From NCBI RefSeq assembly GCF_030866765.1, contig NZ_CP133017.1, positions 4,802,501 to 4,866,500 on the forward strand: a DNA stretch of 64,000 nucleotides, read 5' to 3'. The notes under the pieces were generated by a model. The model had not been told where the DNA came from. It did no database searches and saw nothing but the letters and a program-made list of their open reading frames with translations. Position numbers and translations under genes: made by a program. Positions 1 through 9,128 of the stretch are shown here, one piece after another. Position 1 is the stretch's first letter; each line of letters begins with the position of its first letter. The DNA is from Paenibacillus silvisoli. Lineage in GTDB: Bacteria; Bacillota; Bacilli; Paenibacillales; Paenibacillaceae.

Positions 1-456
1 AAAATTAAACGGCGTAATCGCCCCTACGACGCCTAGCGGCTTGCGCAGCGTAAACGCTAGACGGCCTTCGCCGCCGGGCGCCGCATCGAGCGGCACCGTC
101 TCGCCGTGGATGCGTTTCGCTTCCTCCGCGGCGAATTTATAGGTCGTGATCGTGCGCGCGATTTCCGCGCGTCCCGTCTTGATCGGCTTGGCCGCCTCCA
201 AAGCGAGCAGGCGCGCAAGCTCCTCCTTGCGCTCCTCCATAATGCGAGCCGTTCTCTCCAATATGGCGGCACGCTCATGGGCCGGCATGCTGCGCATGAG
301 CGGCGCCGCCTCCTTCGCGGCACGAATCGCTTCTTCGGCGAGCCGCTCGTTGGCCTGCCCTACTTGCGCAATCAGCTCGCCTGAGTATGGTGATTGCAAA
401 TCGACGTAAACAGGCGCTTCGGTCCATTGACCGTTTATAAATAAATGCTTCTTCAT
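1..456 (-). CDS. Aldehyde dehydrogenase family protein, N-terminal part (succinate-semialdehyde dehydrogenase-like), truncated by window edge
   Basis: The minus strand is open from an ATG at 456 to the window edge, about 152 residues. It begins MKKHLFINGQW and shows the usual NAD(P)-dependent aldehyde dehydrogenase N-terminus: a helix with R-A-A-I-L-E-R-T-A and, at the cut end, KPLGVVGAITPFNF, the conserved strand before the cofactor site. The catalytic Cys and Glu lie outside the window. The start is 5 bp after the stop of the aminotransferase gene, with a G-rich ribosome site inside that gene's end, so the two are co-transcribed. By analogy with GABA shunts, it would oxidise the semialdehyde that the aminotransferase makes. 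The exact aldehyde is inferred from context only. Confidence 0.88.
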   Translation of the reverse strand, partial: MKKHLFINGQWTEAPVYVDLQSPYSGELIAQVGQANERLAEEAIRAAKEAAPLMRSMPAHERAAILERTARIMEERKEELARLLALEAAKPIKTGRAEIARTITTYKFAAEEAKRIHGETVPLDAAPGGEGRLAFTLRKPLGVVGAITPFNF

Positions 457-461
457 GACGG

Positions 462-1829
462 TTAGACCCCCAACGTTTGGTTTGCCGATACGATCTTTCG
501 AAGGACATTGCCGATAATGTCGAGTCCTTCCTGCAGCTGCTCGTCGGTAACGATCAGCGGCGTCAGAAACCGGAGTACGTTGCCGTGCACCCCAGCGCTC
601 AAGAGGATGACGCCTGCTTCAAAGCAAGCTTTGGTGCATTGAGCAACCAGCTCTTTGCAAGGCTCGCCCGTTTCCGGATCGACGAATTCGACCGCGCACA
701 TGGCCCCAAGCCCTCGGACATCGCCGATGTGGTGGATGTCTGCTTTCAACCCGTTGAAATACGCGCGGATTGAATCTCCGATCACGTTCGAGCGCTCGAC
801 GAGATTTTCGCGCTCCAGCTTCTCGATGACCGCCAGCGCGGCGACGCATCCTAACGGACTGCCGCCGTAGGTGCCGCCGATTTCGCCCGGCTGCGGCGCA
901 TCCATAATCTCCGCGCGCCCGATGACGCCGCTGATCGGAACGCCGGCAGCGATCGATTTCGACATCGTCAGCAAGTCCGGCTCGATGCCGAATTGGCTGG
1001 AAGCGAACATCGTGCCGGTCCGTCCGAAGCCGGTCTGGATTTCATCCGCGATGAACAGAATTCCGTTTTGTTTGCAAATCTCGTAAACGCCCTGCACGAA
1101 CGCCTTCGGCGGCACGATAAAGCCGCCTTCCCCTTGCACAGGCTCCATAATGACCGCCGCGATCTCTTCCGGCGCCGCTTCCGTGCAGAGAAAATCCTGA
1201 AACTGGCGCACGCAAAATTCGGCGTACTGCTCCTCCGTCATCTCTTTCGGACGGTTGAACGGGTAAGGGTACGGCGCTTTGTAGGTAGCTGGCGCGAACG
1301 GGCCCATTTTGAATTTATACGGCTTCACCTTGCTCGTCAGCGACATGCCGAGCAGCGTGCGGCCGTGAAAGCCGCGGGTGAACGATACGATGCCGGGCTT
1401 GCCGGTATATTTGCGCGCGATTTTGACCGCATTTTCCACCGCTTCCGCGCCGCTGTTCAAGAAAATCGTCTTTTTCGCGAAACGTCCCGGCGTGATCGCC
1501 GCCAATTTTTCCGCCAATTGAATGTAAGGCTCATACATCGCGACGTGGAAGCAGCTGTGGATGTACTGCTCCGCCTGCGCTTGAATCGCGCGTACGACCT
1601 CCGGCGGACAATGGCCGACATTCAGCGTTCCGATCGCGCCCGCAAAATCGAGAAATACGTTGCCGTCCACATCGGTAAGCAGCGCCCCGTCCGCTTTCTC
1701 TACAAAGATCGGCGTATTGTTGCCGACTCCGCTCGGCACCGCTTGCTTTCTGCGCTCCAACAGCTCTTTCGCGCGCGGTCCAGGTACGCCCGCCGGAACC
1801 GAAACAAATTTGCGATTATCATTGTTCAT
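462..1829 (-). CDS. gabT: 4-aminobutyrate aminotransferase-like class III aminotransferase
   Basis: PLP-dependent class III aminotransferase of about 455 residues, the usual family length. It should move the amino group of 4-aminobutyrate (or a related omega-amino acid) to 2-oxoglutarate in the cytosol. Visible landmarks are the NSGAEAVENAVKIARKYTG cofactor segment, FHGRT, the LFIADEIQTGFGRTG segment with the PLP-pairing Asp, and TMSKSIAAGVP with the Schiff-base Lys. A frame-compatible ATG at 1835 abuts the purine-rich AAAGGAAG (1836-1843) with no spacing, while the ATG at 1829 has a 6-nt gap, so 1829 is preferred. The aldehyde dehydrogenase follows after 5 bp, which supports a GABA-shunt pair. 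The substrate could be another omega-amino acid. Confidence 0.88.
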   Translation of the reverse strand: MNNDNRKFVSVPAGVPGPRAKELLERRKQAVPSGVGNNTPIFVEKADGALLTDVDGNVFLDFAGAIGTLNVGHCPPEVVRAIQAQAEQYIHSCFHVAMYEPYIQLAEKLAAITPGRFAKKTIFLNSGAEAVENAVKIARKYTGKPGIVSFTRGFHGRTLLGMSLTSKVKPYKFKMGPFAPATYKAPYPYPFNRPKEMTEEQYAEFCVRQFQDFLCTEAAPEEIAAVIMEPVQGEGGFIVPPKAFVQGVYEICKQNGILFIADEIQTGFGRTGTMFASSQFGIEPDLLTMSKSIAAGVPISGVIGRAEIMDAPQPGEIGGTYGGSPLGCVAALAVIEKLERENLVERSNVIGDSIRAYFNGLKADIHHIGDVRGLGAMCAVEFVDPETGEPCKELVAQCTKACFEAGVILLSAGVHGNVLRFLTPLIVTDEQLQEGLDIIGNVLRKIVSANQTLGV

Positions 1830-1886
1830 AGCCATCTTCCTTTATGTCTATTTAATGTTAGGAGTCCTTATATCGCCGCTTGCCGC

Positions 1887-3356
1887 TTAGTCCCAACGGC
1901 CCTCGAACGTAAACGTATCGTCATACGAAAGAATGCCGGCTTCCACCGTTACGCCAGCTTCGCTGAAACGGAACGTCATCTGCTGACGGAAGCCCGTCTC
2001 GAACGCTTCGCTCTGCAGCTCGAACGTGGTCTCGTCGCGCCAGATGCCTTTACGGCCGACGGTGTACGCCGGGAGCATCCACGGATACAGCGTGGAAAAA
2101 TCGTGTATCGTTGCGATAGGCGCATCGGAAACATCATAATCCGGCCGAGCTGCATAGCTGATCCGATAGCGGTTATCCAATCCGATCGCGCATGTCTGCG
2201 TCCCTCCGCCGACAAGGCTGAAGCTGATGTCCGCCTCATCCGGTCGCCCTGTCTCGAACCGGAATGTCATGGATTCGAAGCTGCCGCGATTCGGCGTCAG
2301 CCTGATTGGCCGATTCGAAATCCGCTCCGCCAGCCCGGGAATCAAGTGCCGCTCAATCGGAGGCATTTCCTCTGCTCGCCTTGCGCGTTCCTCAATTAAC
2401 GCTTGCGCTTCCGGATTCGCCGGGAGCGGTTCATCCGAGACGATCGCCCTCGAGAACATACCGACCGGCAGCTCATTGCCGCCTCCGTTCGTCACGGCGA
2501 CGACTAGCTTCAAATCCGGCACGACGTGAATGAAATTGCCGCCGTAACCCGCCGCGGCGTATCGTCGTTCCTCCTCGATCACCCACCAATGATAGCCGTA
2601 ACCGTTCTCCGTCCGTTTGATCGTCGATTCCCGGACCCACTCTTCCGTCACGATGCGCTGGCCGTTCCATTCGCCGCCGTTCAAGTACAACTGGCCTAAT
2701 TTCACCATGTCGGCTGGCTTGAGCAGCGCGCCGAAGCCGCCGATCAGAACCCCTTTCGGGCACGTGCACCAATAATAATCGGATATGCCAAGCGGGCCGA
2801 ACAAATACCGCTCCGCAAACTCCGTTGTCGATATGCCTGCAACACGGTGCAGAATAGACAACAACATATACGAGCAGCCGGAATTGTAAGTGAACGTCGT
2901 TCCCGGCTCATGCCCGAGCGGTTGTTCAAACATGTGACGGTTCCAATCCTCGCATTTCATGCCTGCCTTCAGCGAGTCCTCGTCCTCCCATTCGAAGCCA
3001 GGGGTCATCGTCAGCAGGTGCTCGAGCGTAATTTCATGCTTGCGGGGATCCAGCTGCAGAGCGGCAATTTCCGGAAAGAAGTCGAGCGCTTTCTGATGAA
3101 CGCCCTCTATAAGCCCTTGCTTGATCGCGATGCCGATGAGCGCGGAAGTAAGACTCTTCGTCACCGAATACAAATTATGAAGCTTCTCCGCCGAATACGG
3201 ATAAAAGTAAGACTCGAATACGCGGACGCCATTTCTAACCGCGTAAATGCCATGCGTTTCTTTGAATTTCCCATACTCTACTTCGTCAAATATGAGCGCA
3301 AGCTTTGCCGCATCCATCCCCGCATCTTCCGGGGACGACCCGATCCGCGTTTCCAT
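1887..3356 (-). CDS. Serine hydrolase (class C beta-lactamase / penicillin-binding-protein-like)
   Basis: About 489 residues. The N-terminal two thirds is a beta-lactamase-family domain. The nucleophile motif is SVTKS (SxxK) near residue 85, preceded by the typical LHNLYS segment. The second motif is the Tyr of FTYNSGCSYMLL near residue 160, and the late NGYGYHWWV segment corresponds to the region of the third motif. The C-terminal 150 residues form a separate beta-rich domain common in esterase-type members. No signal peptide is visible, so a cytosolic esterase or peptidase is more likely than a true beta-lactamase. An upstream GTG at 3374 is possible, but AGGGGGGA at 3361-3368 serves the ATG at 3356. 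It is separated from gabT by about 57 bp and may be independent. Confidence 0.85.
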   Translation of the reverse strand: METRIGSSPEDAGMDAAKLALIFDEVEYGKFKETHGIYAVRNGVRVFESYFYPYSAEKLHNLYSVTKSLTSALIGIAIKQGLIEGVHQKALDFFPEIAALQLDPRKHEITLEHLLTMTPGFEWEDEDSLKAGMKCEDWNRHMFEQPLGHEPGTTFTYNSGCSYMLLSILHRVAGISTTEFAERYLFGPLGISDYYWCTCPKGVLIGGFGALLKPADMVKLGQLYLNGGEWNGQRIVTEEWVRESTIKRTENGYGYHWWVIEEERRYAAAGYGGNFIHVVPDLKLVVAVTNGGGNELPVGMFSRAIVSDEPLPANPEAQALIEERARRAEEMPPIERHLIPGLAERISNRPIRLTPNRGSFESMTFRFETGRPDEADISFSLVGGGTQTCAIGLDNRYRISYAARPDYDVSDAPIATIHDFSTLYPWMLPAYTVGRKGIWRDETTFELQSEAFETGFRQQMTFRFSEAGVTVEAGILSYDDTFTFEGRWD

Positions 3357-3588
3357 GAAATCCCCCCTCAACACTGTAAAGCAGCCGCTAAACGCTGAAA
3401 GCGCTTCATGGTCTTCATTGAATCACCCTGAGGAACTCTTGTATATGGCGATTCTTTCTCATCAATATCGAAAACGTACGATTGCGGGGATCCGGAATTT
3501 ATCGATATCGCGCAAACGCAAACTAAAATACATAAATCTGTTCATACTAGCTACAAAGATATCTTCGACTAAGGAAGTGAAGCGTTCA

Positions 3589-3837
3589 GTGACGACCAAA
3601 TCCGCAGCAAATGAAAAGACAGAACGTGAGGGGAACTCTCTATTTGCAGCCATGAGAATAGCCGCATGGCTAGCGCTTATTATTGGAGCGATTTTGTGCC
3701 TCACGAATTATAGAGATTTCAGTGACCATAACAAGTCATTAATGACGGGAATCGGTTTTATGGTGGGCAGCGTGTTCATCTATACGATCGGAACGGCGAT
3801 CAACCTTGTGCATAAACGGAAAACCGAATCCGAATAA
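3589..3837 (+). CDS. Small two-helix membrane protein of unknown function
   Basis: A short reading frame of about 82 residues. A polar, Lys-rich N-terminus is followed by two hydrophobic segments (IAAWLALIIGAILCL, and GIGFMVGSVFIYTIGTAINLV) and a charged tail ending in KRKTESE. The frame stays open upstream to 3247, but that part lies antisense to the serine hydrolase and has no membrane or protein-like character. The GTG at 3589 is preferred because AAGGAAG lies at 3571-3577. An ATG at 3652 is an alternative. A terminator follows, and the qox operon starts 157 bp later in the same direction. A link to the oxidase is possible but not shown. I do not recognise the family. Confidence 0.5.
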   Translation: MTTKSAANEKTEREGNSLFAAMRIAAWLALIIGAILCLTNYRDFSDHNKSLMTGIGFMVGSVFIYTIGTAINLVHKRKTESE

Positions 3838-3862
3838 GCTACTTCGATATGAAACCTTTTGC

Positions 3863-3899
3863 GGGCTGTTCCTTCACACGGGGAGCAGTCCTTCTTTTG
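3863..3899 (+). terminator. Probable rho-independent terminator upstream of qoxA
   Basis: GGGCTGTTCC (3863-3872) pairs with GGAGCAGTCC (3882-3891) over ten positions, including two G-T wobbles, and is followed by TTCTTTTGTG. It separates the small membrane gene from qoxA. Confidence 0.5.
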
Positions 3900-3994
3900 T
3901 GAAGAAGATTTAACGGCTAAAGCCGTTGTAATACGGATTCGATTTCCGGGTAAATTAAGTCAATCCAAGGTGACAATTAGGAGATGAGGAACTA

Positions 3995-5035
3995 ATGCGT
4001 AACTCTAAGCTCATGCGGCTGTTGGCCACGACTGGCGTCTTGGCAAGCACCGGCATGCTTGCTTCGGGCTGTAAGTCGATGATTGTCTTCGATCCGAAAG
4101 GGCCAATCGGTCTCCAGCAGCGTGATTTGATCAATATCACCATGCTGCTCTGCTTAATCATCTTAGTTCCGGTGTTAATCATCACGGCTTGGATCGTATG
4201 GCGCTTCCGCGACAAGAAGAACAACGATGCCCCCTACCAGCCGATATGGTCTCACAGCACCAAGCTGGAAATCATCTGGTGGAGCATTCCGATCGCCGTC
4301 ATCCTGGTCCTGGCCATTGTGACTGCACGGTATACGTACGCGACGGATCCGGCGAAACCGCTCGTCTCCGACAAAAAGGCGATCACGATTCAGGTAACCT
4401 CGCTGGACTGGAAATGGCTGTTCCAGTATCCGGAGCAAGGTGTCGCAACCGTCAACTATCTGGTCATTCCGGAGCGGACGCCGGTGCGCTTCGAGCTTAC
4501 CTCGGATGGCCCGATGAACTCGTTTTGGGTCCCGCAGCTTGGAGGGATGATTTATACGATGTCCGGCATGGCGACGACGTTGTATCTGCAAGCCGATGAA
4601 CCCGGCAATTATATGGGCACCGGAGCCAATTTTACGGGCCGCGAATTCGCGAAAATGGGTTTTACCGCCAAAGCCGTTCCGCAGAAGGATTTCGAGCAAT
4701 GGGTGGCCGAAGCGAAAGCCAGCGGAAACGAGCTATCCGAAGAGGGCTATCAGACGCTTGCAAAGCCCGGCACTTCAGACCGGATGACGTTCGCTTCCAT
4801 CCCGTCCGGATTATTCGAGAGAATCGTCCATCACTATTCGATGAGCCGCGGAGCGCCCCCGGGATACACCCAAAAGGCACAAACGCTTAGCGGAGAGAAA
4901 GCAATCGAGCACTCGGAAGGCGGCCAGCTGCCTCCAGGTAATAACGCGCAAAAAGATTCCCCTGACGTTGGCAGCTTCGGTTCGGGGCATTCCTATCATA
5001 AATTGGACCACATGCACATGAATCATGGCAAATAA
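3995..5035 (+). CDS. qoxA: Cytochrome aa3 menaquinol oxidase subunit II (lipoprotein)
   Basis: Subunit II of an aa3-type quinol oxidase, 346 residues, close to family length. An N-terminal signal with lipobox LASGC (Cys about 26) anchors it to the outer face of the membrane. Two transmembrane segments follow (residues about 48-70 and 90-110), then the extracellular cupredoxin domain with LDWKWLFQYPEQG, PMNSFWVPQLGG and the Met-rich LGGMIYTMSGM. The CuA ligand set (C-x3-C) of cytochrome c oxidases is absent, which is why quinol is the donor. The tail is rich in His and Met (HSYHKLDHMHMNHGK). The ribosome site GGAGATGAGG stands before the ATG. It is the first gene of a compact four-gene operon. 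Confidence 0.95.
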   Translation: MRNSKLMRLLATTGVLASTGMLASGCKSMIVFDPKGPIGLQQRDLINITMLLCLIILVPVLIITAWIVWRFRDKKNNDAPYQPIWSHSTKLEIIWWSIPIAVILVLAIVTARYTYATDPAKPLVSDKKAITIQVTSLDWKWLFQYPEQGVATVNYLVIPERTPVRFELTSDGPMNSFWVPQLGGMIYTMSGMATTLYLQADEPGNYMGTGANFTGREFAKMGFTAKAVPQKDFEQWVAEAKASGNELSEEGYQTLAKPGTSDRMTFASIPSGLFERIVHHYSMSRGAPPGYTQKAQTLSGEKAIEHSEGGQLPPGNNAQKDSPDVGSFGSGHSYHKLDHMHMNHGK

Positions 5036-5053
5036 CTGAGAGGAGAGGCTTCC

Positions 5054-7024
5054 GTGATTGACCAACTAACCGATTTCGTCTCGTGGTTCTTTGTCACGGG
5101 CGATCCGTTGATTTACGGGGCGGATGTGGCGATTGCGCTGACGATGGCGGCAATCGTCTTCGTGCTCACCTATTTCAGAAAATGGGGCTGGCTCTGGCGT
5201 GAATGGCTGACGACCGTCGATCATAAGCGCGTCGGGATTATGTATATCATTGCCGCGCTGCTTATGCTGTTCCGCGGCGGCGTGGACGCATTGATGATGC
5301 GGACGCAGCTCGCTTTTCCCGATATGAAGTTTCTATCGCCCGAGCACTATAACGAGGTGTTCACCACGCATGGCGTCATCATGATCCTGTTCATGGCGAT
5401 GCCGCTCATGTTCGGCTTATTCAACATCGCCGTACCGCTGCAGCTGGGAGCGCGCGACGTCGCTTTCCCATTCCTGAACTCGCTTAGCTTCTGGTTGTTT
5501 TTCTTCGGCGCGATGCTGTTTAATACGTCTTTCGTCATCGGCGGCTCGGCGAATGCGGGCTGGCTATCGTATCCTCCGCTCTCGGAGCTGACGGGCAGCC
5601 CGGGAGTAGGCGAAGACTTCTATATCTGGGGGGTTCAAATTTCCGGGATCGGGTCTCTGATGACGGGCATTAACTTCATTGTTACCATTGTCAAAATGCG
5701 CGCGCCAGGAATGACCTGGTCGAGGGTGCCGATCTTTACGTGGTCGGTGCTCTCCAGCTGCATTGCGATTATTGTCGCGTTCCCTGTCTTGACCGTCACG
5801 CTGGCGCTGCTGTTCTTGGATCGTTTTCTAGGGGCGCACTTCTTCACGATGGACGGCGGCGGAAATGCGATGATGTACGTCAACCTGATCTGGATGTGGG
5901 GCCATCCGGAGGTTTACATCGTCGTTCTTCCGGCCTTCGGAATCTTCTCGGAGGTGGTTGCGGCCTTTTCGAGGAAGCGTTTGTTCGGCTATGGGTCCAT
6001 GGTGTTTGCGATGATGAGCATTAGCCTCATGGCGTACTTTACGTGGCTCCATCACTTTTTTACGATGGGCTCGGGGGCTAACGTCAATCTCTTCTTTGCG
6101 ATTTCAACGATGATTATCGCGATTCCGACAGGCGTGAAAATTTTCAACTGGCTGTTCACGATGTTCCGCGGCCGGATCTCGTTCAAAACTCCGATGCTGT
6201 GGACGATCGCCTTCATTCCGTGCTTCGTCGTCGGCGGCATGACCGGCGTCATGCTATCGGTAGCACCTGCGGATTTCCAGTTCCATAACAGCTATTTCCT
6301 TATCGCTCACTTCCATCAGGTTCTGATCGGCGGAGTCGCTTTCGGCTATTTTGCGGGTCTATATTACTGGTGGCCGAAAATGTTCGGCTTCAAATTGAAT
6401 GAGACGATCGGCAAATGGGCGTTCTGGATCTGGAACATCGGCTTCTATGTGTGCTTTATGCCCCAGTATATTGTCGGCCTCGACGGCATGACCCGCCGGA
6501 TCAATTCGTATGGCTGGGATACAGGCTGGTGGGCGCTCAATTTCACGTCGACCATTGGCGGCTTCCTTATGGGCATCGGCTTCCTGTTCCAGGTCTGGCA
6601 AATCGCGCACAGCATCAAGTTTATGGAAAAGGATACGACTGGCGATCCGTGGGGAGCCCGCACGCTGGAATGGTCGATTCCATCGCCGGCGCCGCTCTAT
6701 AATTTTGCGACTACGCCGCTCGTTACGGACCGCGACGATTGGTGGGAGGAGAAGGAACGCATCGCCGCAGGGAAAATGCCTAAGGCGAAGCCGGAGCTCG
6801 AGCCTATTCATATGCCGAAAAACTCGCCGATCCCGTTTATTCAATCCGTCTGCTGGTTTACGGTCGGTTTCGGTCTTGTGTTTCACTGGCTGTGGATGGC
6901 GATTCCCGGCTTCATCGGCATCGCTTTGACGATGCTGGCCCATTCGTTCAACTACGATACCGATTACTACATTCCTGTGGATGAAATCAAGCGCACAGAA
7001 GCAAGGGCAGGGAGGGTTGTCTGA
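5054..7024 (+). CDS. qoxB: Cytochrome aa3 menaquinol oxidase subunit I
   Basis: Catalytic haem-copper subunit of 656 residues, the length typical of QoxB/CyoB. It reduces oxygen to water and pumps protons. Visible signatures are THGVIMILFMAMPLMFG with a haem ligand His, WGHPEVYIVVLPAFG (CuB His and the cross-linked Tyr), TWLHHFFTMG (two CuB His) and HFHQVLIGGVAFGY with the remaining haem ligands. About 14-15 membrane segments are evident, with the extra C-terminal ones characteristic of quinol oxidases. It starts at GTG 5054, preceded by GAGAGG, 18 bp after qoxA. The stop shares one base with the qoxC start, which indicates translational coupling. Confidence 0.97.
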   Translation: MIDQLTDFVSWFFVTGDPLIYGADVAIALTMAAIVFVLTYFRKWGWLWREWLTTVDHKRVGIMYIIAALLMLFRGGVDALMMRTQLAFPDMKFLSPEHYNEVFTTHGVIMILFMAMPLMFGLFNIAVPLQLGARDVAFPFLNSLSFWLFFFGAMLFNTSFVIGGSANAGWLSYPPLSELTGSPGVGEDFYIWGVQISGIGSLMTGINFIVTIVKMRAPGMTWSRVPIFTWSVLSSCIAIIVAFPVLTVTLALLFLDRFLGAHFFTMDGGGNAMMYVNLIWMWGHPEVYIVVLPAFGIFSEVVAAFSRKRLFGYGSMVFAMMSISLMAYFTWLHHFFTMGSGANVNLFFAISTMIIAIPTGVKIFNWLFTMFRGRISFKTPMLWTIAFIPCFVVGGMTGVMLSVAPADFQFHNSYFLIAHFHQVLIGGVAFGYFAGLYYWWPKMFGFKLNETIGKWAFWIWNIGFYVCFMPQYIVGLDGMTRRINSYGWDTGWWALNFTSTIGGFLMGIGFLFQVWQIAHSIKFMEKDTTGDPWGARTLEWSIPSPAPLYNFATTPLVTDRDDWWEEKERIAAGKMPKAKPELEPIHMPKNSPIPFIQSVCWFTVGFGLVFHWLWMAIPGFIGIALTMLAHSFNYDTDYYIPVDEIKRTEARAGRVV

Positions 7025-7638
7025 TGGCGCACGCTCACAATCATACTTTCGCGCATGAGGGCGGTCATGATGGCCATCACGATTTGGAGGAGCTTCGCAA
7101 ATTCGGCTTCTGGATCTTTCTCATCACCGACTGCATCTTGTTCGCTACCCTGTTTGCCACCTATCTCGTGCTTCATGAAAGTACGGCAGGCGGGCCCGAT
7201 GCGAAAGAAATATTCGAGATGCCCGGCGTCATCGTCGAAACGTTCATTCTGCTGACGAGCAGCTTCACAAGCGGTCTGGCCGTGCTGGCCATGAATGCGG
7301 GCAGCCGGAATGGACTGTTAGGCTGGCTTGTTGTGACGATCCTGCTTGGCGCCGCCTTTATTGGGATGGAAGTAACCGAATTCGCGAAGCTCATCCATGA
7401 GGGGCATACCATACAAACCAGCGCGTTTCTGTCCGGCTTCTTCACGCTTGTCGGTACGCACGGACTGCATGTCTCTCTGGGCATCTGCTGGATTACGGCG
7501 ATCATCATCCAGCTGACCCGTCACGGCATCACGCCGGTCACGCGGCGAAAGGTACATATTACAAGCTTGTATTGGCACTTTCTTGACGCGGTCTGGATCT
7601 TCGTCTTCACGTTCGTTTACTTAATGGGGGTGATGTGA
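7024..7638 (+). CDS. qoxC: Cytochrome aa3 menaquinol oxidase subunit III
   Basis: Subunit III, 204 residues with five predicted membrane helices, matching the short quinol-oxidase form. Landmarks are FGFWIFLITDCILFATLFATY, the Glu-containing FIGMEVTEFAKLIHEGH and THGLHVSLGICW near the fourth helix, and the SLYWHFLDAVWIFVFTFVYL terminus. It stabilises the catalytic subunit and its proton channel. The ATG overlaps the last base of the qoxB stop, and qoxD begins 1 bp after its own stop. Confidence 0.96.
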   Translation: MAHAHNHTFAHEGGHDGHHDLEELRKFGFWIFLITDCILFATLFATYLVLHESTAGGPDAKEIFEMPGVIVETFILLTSSFTSGLAVLAMNAGSRNGLLGWLVVTILLGAAFIGMEVTEFAKLIHEGHTIQTSAFLSGFFTLVGTHGLHVSLGICWITAIIIQLTRHGITPVTRRKVHITSLYWHFLDAVWIFVFTFVYLMGVM

Positions 7639-7639
7639 G

Positions 7640-7987
7640 GTGGCGCACAATCATACCATCGGACATGGCCATCAAGGGAGCCATGGCGACCATGCCGAGC
7701 ACCATGGCTCCCTTAAGGAGTATGTGATCGGATTCGTGCTCTCCATCATCCTGACGATCATCCCGATACTTGCCGTCATGAATCACTGGTTCGGGAAAAC
7801 GGCAACGATCATTGTCCTGCTGGCCACGGCGGTGATGCAGTTTGCGGTGCAGCTGCTGTTCTTCATGCACTTGCGGGAAGAGAAAGGGCCGCGGTACAAC
7901 TTGATCACGCTTATACTCGGTTTGATCATCGTTGTCGTCGTCATTTACGGCTCCATCTGGATTATGGATCATAATAAGATGTATTAA
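7640..7987 (+). CDS. qoxD: Cytochrome aa3 menaquinol oxidase subunit IV
   Basis: Small subunit IV, 115 residues with three membrane helices after a His-rich N-terminus (HNHTIGHGHQGSHGDHAEHH). Its family features are GFVLSIILTIIPILAV and the MQFAVQLLFFMHLREE segment typical of CyoD/QoxD, which is thought to help CuB assembly. It starts at GTG 7640, 1 bp after qoxC, and is the last gene of the operon, followed 3 bp later by a strong terminator. Confidence 0.95.
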   Translation: MAHNHTIGHGHQGSHGDHAEHHGSLKEYVIGFVLSIILTIIPILAVMNHWFGKTATIIVLLATAVMQFAVQLLFFMHLREEKGPRYNLITLILGLIIVVVVIYGSIWIMDHNKMY

Positions 7988-7990
7988 ATG

Positions 7991-8022
7991 AAAAACCATC
8001 CCGTGGTTGCGGGATGGTTTTT
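7991..8022. terminator. Bidirectional terminator between qoxD and the oxidoreductase pair
   Basis: A perfect 13-bp inverted repeat, AAAAACCATCCCG at 7991-8003 and its complement at 8010-8022 with a 6-nt loop. It carries A/T tails on both sides, so it can end the convergent qox and oxidoreductase transcripts. Confidence 0.92.
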
Positions 8023-8036
8023 GAATAATATGCGAT

Positions 8037-9125
8037 TCAACAGAGGGTACGTTCGTCGAAGTAGACCGGCTTCCCGGTTTGGGCGGAGATATACACCGCC
8101 TCCAGAATCGCCGAAACAACCATCGCCTCTTCGGGCTTTACGAGCGGCTCCGTATCGTTCACGATGCAGTGGATCCACTGCTTGGCTTCGTACTCGAAGT
8201 CCGTCAGATTCTCGCCTCTGAAGCGTTCCCTCGCCTTCGGATCCACGTCGATGACATTCAGGAATAAGCTGCCGTCCCGCTCGCCGTTGATGCGCAGGCC
8301 GCCGTTGAAGTCCGCTCCGCCCTTCGTGCCGCATAAATACGATCCTTCCGTCTTGGCGATATTGAGCGCCCAACTGGTTTCGATCGAAACGACGGCGCCG
8401 TTCTTGAATTTCACGTAGCCGAAGGCCGAATCCTCCACTTCGAATTCCTTCGGATCCCAGGAGCCCCACTCGTTCGCCGCGTTCTCCGTATCCTTTAATT
8501 TGTGGAAGACGCTGCCCACGACGCTTTCCGGCTCGTAGTTGTTCATCAGCCAGAGGATGAGATCCAGAGAGTGGGTGCCGATGTCGATCATCGGACCTCC
8601 GCCCTGCTTCTCCTTATCCAGAAACACGCCCCATGTGGGGACGCCCCTCCGTCTGGTCGCGACCGCTTTGGCATAATAGATTTCGCCAAGCTCGTCGTTC
8701 TCGATCATTTTCTTCAGCAGCTGGGACTGCGCCTTGCTCCGGTTCTGGTAACCGACCGTCAGCTTCTTCCCGGTCCGGACATGAGCGTCGTACATGGCTT
8801 TCGCTTCGGCTCCGGTCTTTGCCATCGGCTTCTCGCACATGACATGCTTCCCGGCCTCCAATGCCGCGATCGAAATCTCGGCATGGGAGATATTCGGCGT
8901 CAGAACATGAATGACTTCGATTTCTTCCATGGCGAGCAGCTGTTTGTAATCCGTAAATACCCGGGCGCCTGGCGCGCCGTACTTCTCGGCGGCCTCGCGC
9001 GCGCGATCCTCGATCAGATCGCAGAAGGCAACCATCTCCGCCTGCTCCACTTTGGCCAGGCTCGGCATATGCTTGCCGTTCGCGATCATGCCGCATCCGA
9101 TGATTCCGATCTTGACTGTCCGCAT
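8037..9125 (-). CDS. Gfo/Idh/MocA family oxidoreductase (second of tandem pair)
   Basis: NAD(P)-dependent sugar or inositol-type dehydrogenase, 362 residues. The Rossmann start is VKIGIIGCGMIANGKHMPSL (GxGxxA/G near residues 10-15). Further on are the conserved EKP of HVMCEKPMAKTGAEAKAM, which carries the active-site Lys, and GGGPMIDIGTHSLDLILWLM with the catalytic Asp-x3-His. The C-terminal alpha/beta domain is complete. It lies 3 bp downstream of a second, distinct family member, so the two probably act on successive or epimeric intermediates of one sugar. The substrate cannot be read from sequence. Confidence 0.9.
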   Translation of the reverse strand: MRTVKIGIIGCGMIANGKHMPSLAKVEQAEMVAFCDLIEDRAREAAEKYGAPGARVFTDYKQLLAMEEIEVIHVLTPNISHAEISIAALEAGKHVMCEKPMAKTGAEAKAMYDAHVRTGKKLTVGYQNRSKAQSQLLKKMIENDELGEIYYAKAVATRRRGVPTWGVFLDKEKQGGGPMIDIGTHSLDLILWLMNNYEPESVVGSVFHKLKDTENAANEWGSWDPKEFEVEDSAFGYVKFKNGAVVSIETSWALNIAKTEGSYLCGTKGGADFNGGLRINGERDGSLFLNVIDVDPKARERFRGENLTDFEYEAKQWIHCIVNDTEPLVKPEEAMVVSAILEAVYISAQTGKPVYFDERTLC

Positions 9126-9128
9126 GGC

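Noticed and set aside
993-2399. Long plus-strand open frame (468 codons) opposite gabT and the serine hydrolase
   Set aside because: Arg- and Ala-rich, no domain, and no ribosome site. It lies antisense to two recognisable genes whose codon bias keeps the other strand open.
3396-3408. Catabolite-response-like TGAAAGCGCTTCA upstream of the serine hydrolase
   Set aside because: One base short of the 14-bp consensus, so the spacing between half sites is wrong. It could be real but is not supported.
3247-3588. Upstream extension of the small membrane protein frame
   Set aside because: It overlaps the serine hydrolase antisense and shows no conserved character; a ribosome site points to 3589.
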